From: an uncultured Fusobacterium sp.
GTDB taxonomy: Bacteria > Fusobacteriota > Fusobacteriia > Fusobacteriales > Fusobacteriaceae
Assembly (NCBI GenBank): GCA_900543175.1
Contig: UQQO01000067.1
Coordinates: 1-11,751, forward strand
Length of the DNA stretch: 11,751 nucleotides
Direction of reading: 5' to 3'
In this document: one piece after another, positions 7,569 to 11,751 of the stretch
Position numbering within the stretch: the stretch's first letter is position 1
Layout: each line of letters begins with the position of its first letter
Translations under genes and position numbers: made by a program
Notes under the pieces: generated by a model
What the model was told of the DNA's origin: nothing
The model's database searches: none
Seen by the model: only the letters and a program-made list of their open reading frames with translations

Positions 7569-8495
7569 CTACTTATATTGTGACTTAATTCTAGGGTCAA
7601 CATAAGCATATAGTATATCCACCAATAGATTTACAACACTGAATGTTGCTGCTAAGAATACAACTGCTGCCAATACTGTTGGAGTATCTTTTTGTCTGAT
7701 TGCATCTACCATTAGTCTTCCAACTCCCGGCCATGAATATACAGACTCAGTTAAAACTGCTCCTCCAAGAAGTCCTCCAAATTGTAATCCTACAACTGTT
7801 ATTATAGGGATAAGTGCATTTTTTAAAGCATGTTTATTAATAACTACTTTTTCAGCTACCCCTTTAGCTCTTGCTGTTCTAATATAGTCTTGTCTGATTA
7901 CCTCAAGCATTGAAGAACGAGTCATTCTTGTGATAATAGCTGCTGATCCTACTCCAAGTGTCAATGATGGAAGAATCAAACTCTTAAATCCATCAAATCC
8001 TCCTGAAGGAAGTAATCCTAATTTAACAGAGAAAGTAAGGATAAGCATTAATCCTAACCAGAATACTGGCATTGAAACTCCTAGTAATGCTAATACCATA
8101 CTGAAACTATCTAAGAATGAATATTGTCTTGTTGCTGAAATAATTCCAACTGGAATTCCAATACAAACTGAGATAATAATTCCAATTACTGCTAGAATAA
8201 GTGTATTTGGGAATCTTGAAAATATCTCTCCAAAAACTTCCCTTCCAGTAGTATATGATCTTCCAAAATCTCCTAATACAGCCTTTCCAACGAATCTAAA
8301 ATATTGAACTAAGAATGGATCGTTTAATCCCATCTCTTCTCTTAATTTTAAAATTGCTTCTTTAGGTGCATTTTCTCCTAATATTAATTGAGCTGGATCC
8401 CCTGGAGTTAATGACATAATTGTAAAAACTAAAAGTGATACTCCCAATAATACAGGAATAAGTAATAAAAGTCTTCTTAATACATATTTATGCAT
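7569..8495 (-). CDS. dppB: Peptide ABC importer permease, DppB type
   Basis: This 308-residue permease has an N-terminal helix beginning RRLLLLIPVLLGVSLLVF (7-24), the conserved PGDP motif (31-34), a periplasmic segment with the GDFGRSY element (75-81), then five membrane helices. The coupling loop DYIRTARAKG (203-212) is followed by HALKNALIPI (222-231). Length and motifs are typical of DppB/OppB. The ATG at 8495 must be close to the true start because TAA lies only one codon upstream in frame. It is the only main gene here with no ribosome site at normal spacing; the nearest good one, AAAGGAG, lies 36 nt away on the far side of a small hairpin. It is separated from the binding-protein gene by a stem-loop. 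Confidence 0.92.
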   Translation of the reverse strand: MHKYVLRRLLLLIPVLLGVSLLVFTIMSLTPGDPAQLILGENAPKEAILKLREEMGLNDPFLVQYFRFVGKAVLGDFGRSYTTGREVFGEIFSRFPNTLILAVIGIIISVCIGIPVGIISATRQYSFLDSFSMVLALLGVSMPVFWLGLMLILTFSVKLGLLPSGGFDGFKSLILPSLTLGVGSAAIITRMTRSSMLEVIRQDYIRTARAKGVAEKVVINKHALKNALIPIITVVGLQFGGLLGGAVLTESVYSWPGVGRLMVDAIRQKDTPTVLAAVVFLAATFSVVNLLVDILYAYVDPRIKSQYK

Positions 8496-8543
8496 CTTTT
8501 AGTACGACACTTTAACTCTTTAAAGTGCTCTCTCCTTTCCTTT
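8496..8543 (-). promoter_or_regulatory. dppB translation start region with hairpin-bridged ribosome site
   Basis: A Shine-Dalgarno-like AAAGGAG (8532-8538, minus strand) is separated from the dppB ATG by 36 nt. Between them is a perfect 8-bp hairpin, CACTTTAA (8508-8515) against TTAAAGTG (8520-8527), with a 4-nt loop. Folding it removes 20 nt and leaves an effective spacing of about 16 nt, or about 14 if a further G-U pair forms. No other purine-rich site lies 5-12 nt before the ATG. This is inferred from sequence alone. Confidence 0.4.
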
Positions 8544-8585
8544 AATTTAAATATAACTAACTTAAAATTTATTTATAATTATTTT

Positions 8586-8620
8586 AAAGGGCTGACTCTA
8601 AATATAGATGCAGCCCCTTT
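8586..8620 (-). terminator. Intercistronic stem-loop between binding-protein and permease genes
   Basis: GGGCTG (8589-8594) pairs with CAGCCC (8611-8616). The stem is extended by AAA/TTT across a one-base bulge, and inner TCTA/TAGA pairs (8597-8600 against 8605-8608) close a short loop. It starts 11 nt after the binding-protein stop codon. On the minus strand the stem is followed by AAAATAATT and not a clean U-run, so it is more likely a partial terminator or a 3'-end-protecting hairpin than a full stop. Such elements commonly let the binding protein be made in excess over its permease. Confidence 0.6.
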
Positions 8621-8631
8621 TCTATTATTAA

Positions 8632-10176
8632 CTATTTATCAGCATTTTCTTTAAATTTAACTCCATATAATCTATGGTGTCCTGCTGGTCTTTGTTTGAA
8701 GTTTTCTACATATTTTTGTAGTCCAACGTTTTGTTCTTTAAATGCTGTTATATAATAAGGTACTTCTTCTTGTGCAATAATTTGTACTTCTCTGTAAAGA
8801 GCTTTTCTTTCTTCTTGGTCATTTGAGTTTCTAGCTCTTAATAATAGATCATCAACTTTTGGGTTGTTGTAGAATGCTCTGTTTCCTGCTCCACCGAAAC
8901 ATGAACTATGTAATAGTGGGAATAATCCATAATCAGCATCTCCTGTTACAGATACCCAACCAAGAATATACATTTCATGATCTCCTCTTGAAGTTCCTTC
9001 TAAGTAAGCTCCCCATTCAAGAGTTTCAACTTCGATGTCTACTCCAATAGCTCTTAATTGATCTTGAACTATGATAGCTATATCTCTTCTATCTGGATTT
9101 TCATTGATCCAAATTTTGCTCTTGAATCCATTTGGATATCCTGCTTCAGCAAGAAGTTGTTTAGCTTTTTCAATATTTACTTCCCAAGCTTTAGCATCAT
9201 CTGTATGTCCAAATACTTTTGGTCCAATTAATGAGTTAGCTCTTGTTGCTGATCCTTTATATACAGTTTCTATAATGTCATCAACTTTGATAGTCATAGC
9301 AATTGCTTGTCTTACTCTTACATCGTTGAAAGGTGCTTTAGCTGTATTAAATCCAATATAGTCGATTCCTAAAGATGGCTCTTCTAAGAATACTAGATTT
9401 TTATCTTCTCTTACTCTATCTTTATCCATTCCTTCTAGATCGTAAGCTATATCAATTTCTCCAGTTTCAAGTCCTATAGTTCTATTAGTTGCTTCAGATA
9501 TTGCTCTGATTATAACATTTTTAATAGGAGTTTCTCCCATGAAATAATCTGGGTTTGCTTCAAGTATGATTCTATCTCCAGAAGCCCAAGATATAAATTT
9601 ATATGGTCCTGTTCCAACTGGATGTTGCCCATAAGAATCTCCATACTCTTTAACTGCTTTTTCATTAAGAATAGCTGCAGTTGGATGGCTTAAGTGACTT
9701 AATAAAGCTCCAAATGGTTGTTTAGTTATTACTTTAACAGTATAATCATCAACTATTTCTACTCTATCTAAAGTTCCTATGATGTGAGAAACTTGAGGTG
9801 AGCTCTTCATTCTATCTAAACTAAATTTAACATCTTTTGCTGTTAATGGTTCTCCATTGTGGAATTTAACTCCTTTTCTTAAATGGAAAATTGTTGTTAC
9901 CCCATCTGGTTGCTCCCAACTTTCTGCTAGAGCTGGAACAACGTTCATATTATCATCTTGATCTACTAATCTATCATATATTTGAACTGTTACTTTAGAT
10001 GATGGTGCATCGTTTGTTGCATGTGGATCTAAAGATTTAGCATCTGCTCCGTTAGCAACTATTAAAGTATCTCTAACTTCTCCTTTACCTGATTTAGTTT
10101 CTTTCTCTCCACCACAAGAAACAAAAAGTAATACTGACAGTACTGCCATAATTAATAGATGTAGCTTCTTCTTCAT
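8632..10176 (-). CDS. Peptide/glutathione-type ABC substrate-binding lipoprotein (SBP_bac_5 family)
   Basis: This 514-residue binding protein captures the substrate outside the membrane for the DppBCDF importer. I chose the ATG at 10176 over an in-frame ATG 30 nt upstream because a perfect AGGAGGA ribosome site (10182-10188) lies just before it, and because the protein then starts MKKKLHLL, a normal signal peptide. The signal ends in a lipobox, LFVSC, with C21 as the lipid-modified residue. The family signature region VPALAESWEQPDGV to KDVKFSLDR spans about 80-122, and HPVGTGPY lies at 185-192. Several stretches, such as the GWVSVTGDADY region and the AFYNNPKVDDLL region, resemble E. coli GsiB as remembered, so glutathione is a plausible ligand alongside di- and oligopeptides. 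It heads the operon, the usual place for the most abundant component. Confidence 0.93.
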   Translation of the reverse strand: MKKKLHLLIMAVLSVLLFVSCGGEKETKSGKGEVRDTLIVANGADAKSLDPHATNDAPSSKVTVQIYDRLVDQDDNMNVVPALAESWEQPDGVTTIFHLRKGVKFHNGEPLTAKDVKFSLDRMKSSPQVSHIIGTLDRVEIVDDYTVKVITKQPFGALLSHLSHPTAAILNEKAVKEYGDSYGQHPVGTGPYKFISWASGDRIILEANPDYFMGETPIKNVIIRAISEATNRTIGLETGEIDIAYDLEGMDKDRVREDKNLVFLEEPSLGIDYIGFNTAKAPFNDVRVRQAIAMTIKVDDIIETVYKGSATRANSLIGPKVFGHTDDAKAWEVNIEKAKQLLAEAGYPNGFKSKIWINENPDRRDIAIIVQDQLRAIGVDIEVETLEWGAYLEGTSRGDHEMYILGWVSVTGDADYGLFPLLHSSCFGGAGNRAFYNNPKVDDLLLRARNSNDQEERKALYREVQIIAQEEVPYYITAFKEQNVGLQKYVENFKQRPAGHHRLYGVKFKENADK

Positions 10177-10361
10177 ACTTTTCCTCCTAAAATATTTTGT
10201 TTTCATCTTGAAAAAATCGCTTCCAAAATGCTTTTTTTATAAAGTGTCCTTTTATAGTTTTTTATTTTCTAAAAAAACACTCTTTCTATATTAAGGATAC
10301 AACATTTTTAAAATAAGTAAAGACCCATATCCTTAAATTTTGCATTTTAGAAATTAACACA
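10177..10361 (-). promoter_or_regulatory. Long, potentially structured 5' leader of the peptide ABC operon
   Basis: About 185 nt separate the predicted transcription start (near 10362) from the binding-protein ATG. Two stems can form. The first is a perfect 9-bp repeat, TTAAGGATA (10291-10299) against TATCCTTAA (10328-10336), enclosing 28 nt. The second is an 11-bp stem with two G-U pairs on the minus-strand RNA (10270-10280 against 10244-10254). I see no open reading frame with a ribosome site and no match to a known riboswitch in it. Confidence 0.35.
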
Positions 10362-10368
10362 TAAAAAG

Positions 10369-10397
10369 AATGTACTATTTATTAGGCTTTTAGTCAA
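10369..10397 (-). promoter_or_regulatory. Candidate promoter of the peptide ABC operon
   Basis: On the minus strand, TTGACT (-35, plus-strand 10392-10397, five of six consensus bases) is 17 bp from TACATT (-10, 10369-10374, four of six). It is the best sigma-70-type match I found in the 357-nt gap between the YibE/F gene and the binding-protein gene. Transcription would start near 10362. Confidence 0.5.
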
Positions 10398-10400
10398 ATT

Positions 10401-10433
10401 TATAAAATTTATATGATAGATATAAATTTTATA
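10401..10433. repeat. 14-bp perfect inverted repeat next to the -35 box
   Basis: TATAAAATTTATAT (10401-10414) is exactly complementary to ATATAAATTTTATA (10420-10433) with a 5-bp GATAG centre. It begins 3 bp upstream of the -35 hexamer of the candidate operon promoter. It could be an operator, an UP-type element, or a fold at the 3' end of the YibE/F transcript. It is all A/T, which lowers its significance, but 14 of 14 matches is long for chance. Confidence 0.45.
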
Positions 10434-10448
10434 TATGATTAGTTAAGA

Positions 10449-10500
10449 GAACATTTTATATACATAAATACTATTTTTTTAGTATAATTTCAAAGTGTTC
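10449..10500 (-). terminator. Possible weak terminator after the YibE/F gene
   Basis: GAACATTTT (10449-10457) and AAAGTGTTC (10492-10500) can pair with one mismatch in the minus-strand RNA. Inside them ATACTA (10468-10473) pairs with TAGTAT (10480-10485) around a 6-nt loop. It lies about 34 nt past the YibE/F stop codon. There is no clear U-run after it, although a run of nine T residues occurs on the minus strand between the stop and the hairpin. Termination here is uncertain, so some read-through into the ABC operon is possible. Confidence 0.3.
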
Positions 10501-10533
10501 TTCCATTTTATTTTGAAAAAAAAATTTAATTTT

Positions 10534-11613
10534 TTATTTTTTTGAATAAATTTTAGCCGCAATATATGCTGTAACAGGAACAGCTATTAAAATTCCGATA
10601 CTACCACATAATGCTCTTAAAATTTCCACCACTATCGATTCAAAATTCAATATTCTAATTGAAGGGTATTGATCTTTCTGCATATATATAAATATTGATG
10701 TCATTAAACTGCTTCCTATATATGCTAATATGAGTGTATTTATCATGGTACCTATAATATCACTACCTATTCTCATTCCTGAATAGAATAACTCTTTTCT
10801 ATGAATATCTCTATTTTTTTCCTTTAACTCGTTTAGTGCTGAAGCTATAGACATTGCCACATCCATAACTGCTCCCATACTTCCTAAAATAACCCCTGCT
10901 GATATCATCTCTTTAACCTTTATATTTCCTAACATAGAAGCATAATTTAAAGTCTCTGTTGTTACATATCCTGTCAATCTCATTGTATTCACAAAGGTAT
11001 ATGATAAAGCTCCTGCTATTATTACTCCACCAAAGGATCCTATTATTGCAACTACACCTTTTCTATTAAATCCTGTCATTAAATATATAGTAACTACTGA
11101 AGCAAAAAGTGCTACTATAACAGATAATAGTATTGGAGAGTATCCTAAAATTATTCCAGGCAGGAAAAATTTATATATAAATAAGATTACCAATAATAAA
11201 GCTATCATTGCTTTAAACCCTTTAAATTTAGCAAGCAGTAAAACTATCAGCACAAATATTCCTGTAAGATATAAAATATCCATTCTCTTGTCTATATCTG
11301 CTATATAGTATTTTTCATTTCCTTCATCATCTACTTCATAGTATAGTACTACCCTATCTCCCTCTTTTACATTTATATTAAAAGCTTCCTCTCTATAAAT
11401 TGGAAATTCAACTAAAATTGTATTTCCCTCTCTTGGACCTTCAGCTATAACTACACTATACAGCATTATCTCCTTCAGTTCTTCTACCTCTTCTTCTGGT
11501 GAAAGGCAATCTTCTAATTTTAAGATTTTCCCCTTTAGGTATTCTTCTTGAGCTGAAACACTTATAGAAAATATTGAAAATATCATTAATACTACTAATA
11601 CAAATTTTTTCAT
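10534..11613 (-). CDS. YibE/F-family membrane protein of unknown function
   Basis: The 359-residue protein begins with a signal-like sequence (1-21, MKKFVLVVLMIFSIFSISVSA) that could be cleaved after SVSA. An extracytoplasmic, acidic domain of about 90 residues follows (22-111) and includes the VKEGDRVVLYYEVD stretch. About seven membrane helices come next (near 112-128, 135-150, 155-178, 187-205, 235-258, 283-306 and 328-353). The conserved family region GSMGAVMDVAMSIASAL (244-260) and the following charged loop to MRIGSDIIGTM (280-290) match my recollection of YibE/F proteins. The family is widespread, but its biochemical role is not established as far as I know. The start is backed by an AGGAGAGGA ribosome site. 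It appears to be a single-gene unit between a terminator on the right and the ABC operon promoter on the left. Confidence 0.88.
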   Translation of the reverse strand: MKKFVLVVLMIFSIFSISVSAQEEYLKGKILKLEDCLSPEEEVEELKEIMLYSVVIAEGPREGNTILVEFPIYREEAFNINVKEGDRVVLYYEVDDEGNEKYYIADIDKRMDILYLTGIFVLIVLLLAKFKGFKAMIALLLVILFIYKFFLPGIILGYSPILLSVIVALFASVVTIYLMTGFNRKGVVAIIGSFGGVIIAGALSYTFVNTMRLTGYVTTETLNYASMLGNIKVKEMISAGVILGSMGAVMDVAMSIASALNELKEKNRDIHRKELFYSGMRIGSDIIGTMINTLILAYIGSSLMTSIFIYMQKDQYPSIRILNFESIVVEILRALCGSIGILIAVPVTAYIAAKIYSKK

Positions 11614-11652
11614 AATCCTCTCCTACAATTTCTTTACTCTTCATTAATTAAT

Positions 11653-11681
11653 AGGATACTTCATAATCATTAAAAATTCAA
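11653..11681 (-). promoter_or_regulatory. Candidate promoter of the YibE/F gene
   Basis: On the minus strand, TTGAAT (-35, plus-strand 11676-11681) is 17 bp from TATCCT (-10, 11653-11658), each matching four of six consensus bases. Transcription would start near 11646, giving a leader of about 33 nt. It lies just downstream of a terminator that isolates this gene from its right-hand neighbour. Confidence 0.4.
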
Positions 11682-11700
11682 TTTATTTTTAATAATTATA

Positions 11701-11735
11701 AAAAATAGCGCGATTGCTCATCGCGCTTTTCTTTT
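11701..11735. terminator. GC-rich, bidirectional terminator at the right edge
   Basis: A perfect 8-bp stem, AGCGCGAT (11707-11714) against ATCGCGCT (11720-11727), has a 5-nt loop. It is flanked by ATTTTTT on the minus strand (11701-11707) and by TTTTCTTTT on the plus strand (11727-11735), so it can stop transcription either way. It stands out in such AT-rich DNA. It most likely ends a minus-strand gene just beyond the window. The sequence from 11736 onward holds no identifiable gene. Confidence 0.85.
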
Positions 11736-11751
11736 GTATAATATACTTATG

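Noticed and set aside
8496..8510. A three-codon frame (GTG TCG TAC TAA, minus strand) just before dppB that might couple translation
   Set aside because: It is too short to judge, its GTG lies inside the hairpin stem, and it has no ribosome site at normal spacing.
10177..10206. Longer binding protein starting at the ATG at 10206
   Set aside because: It adds ten charged residues ahead of a normal signal peptide and lacks a ribosome site, while the ATG at 10176 has an ideal one.
10481..10490. Perfect TATAAT on the plus strand
   Set aside because: There is no -35 box at 16-18 bp and no plus-strand gene downstream; it lies inside an AT-rich palindrome.
10510..10547. A/T-only hairpin right after the YibE/F stop as a terminator
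   Set aside because: It has only six A-U pairs overlapping the stop codon and simple A and T runs; there is not enough stem stability to call it.
11456..11644. 62-residue minus-strand frame overlapping the YibE/F start
   Set aside because: It is out of frame with a well-supported gene, has no suitable ribosome site and shows no recognisable protein features.
11714..11742. Plus-strand promoter at the right edge (TTGCTC, 17 bp, TATAAT)
   Set aside because: The -35 box matches only three of six bases and sits in the terminator loop; no gene can be seen beyond the edge.
1..11751. CRISPR arrays, tRNA genes, insertion sequences or phage genes
   Set aside because: I found no repeated spacer-like units, no cloverleaf sequences, no transposase or integrase motifs and no target-site duplications on either strand.

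Overview
All eight substantial genes and one short gene lie on the minus strand, so the window reads from right to left. The DNA is very AT-rich and has strong AGGAGG-type ribosome sites, a lipoprotein-anchored binding protein, a Cys-type sulfatase and a YibE/F membrane protein. This suits a low-GC anaerobe. Fusobacteriota (Fusobacterium or a close relative) is my best guess, with Clostridia as the alternative; no rRNA or other taxonomic marker is present to settle it.

Right end (11751 to about 10450): a GC-rich stem-loop terminator closes off whatever lies to the right. A single-gene unit follows, encoding a 359-residue YibE/F-family membrane protein of unknown function with its own candidate promoter.

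Centre (about 10435 to 4604): a complete peptide-type ABC importer operon in the order binding lipoprotein, permease B, permease C, ATPase D, ATPase F. It has a good candidate promoter with a 14-bp perfect inverted repeat just upstream, and a long leader (about 185 nt) that can fold. A stem-loop lies between the binding-protein gene and the permease genes. The second gene (dppB) has no ribosome site next to its start, but a small hairpin could bring a distant one closer. A strong terminator ends the operon. The binding protein resembles GsiB (glutathione) as well as dipeptide-binding proteins, so the substrate could be small peptides or glutathione.

Left end (about 4443 to 51): a compact operon of a ROK-family regulator, a sodium:solute symporter, a 48-residue one-helix membrane protein with a GTG start, and a cytoplasmic Cys-type sulfatase, closed by a terminator. 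The likely logic is that the symporter imports a small sulfated compound, the sulfatase removes sulfate inside the cell, and the ROK protein senses the compound or its product and controls its own operon. The tiny protein directly after the symporter gene is the least described element and may be a symporter accessory subunit. The sulfatase-maturing enzyme it would need is not in this window.
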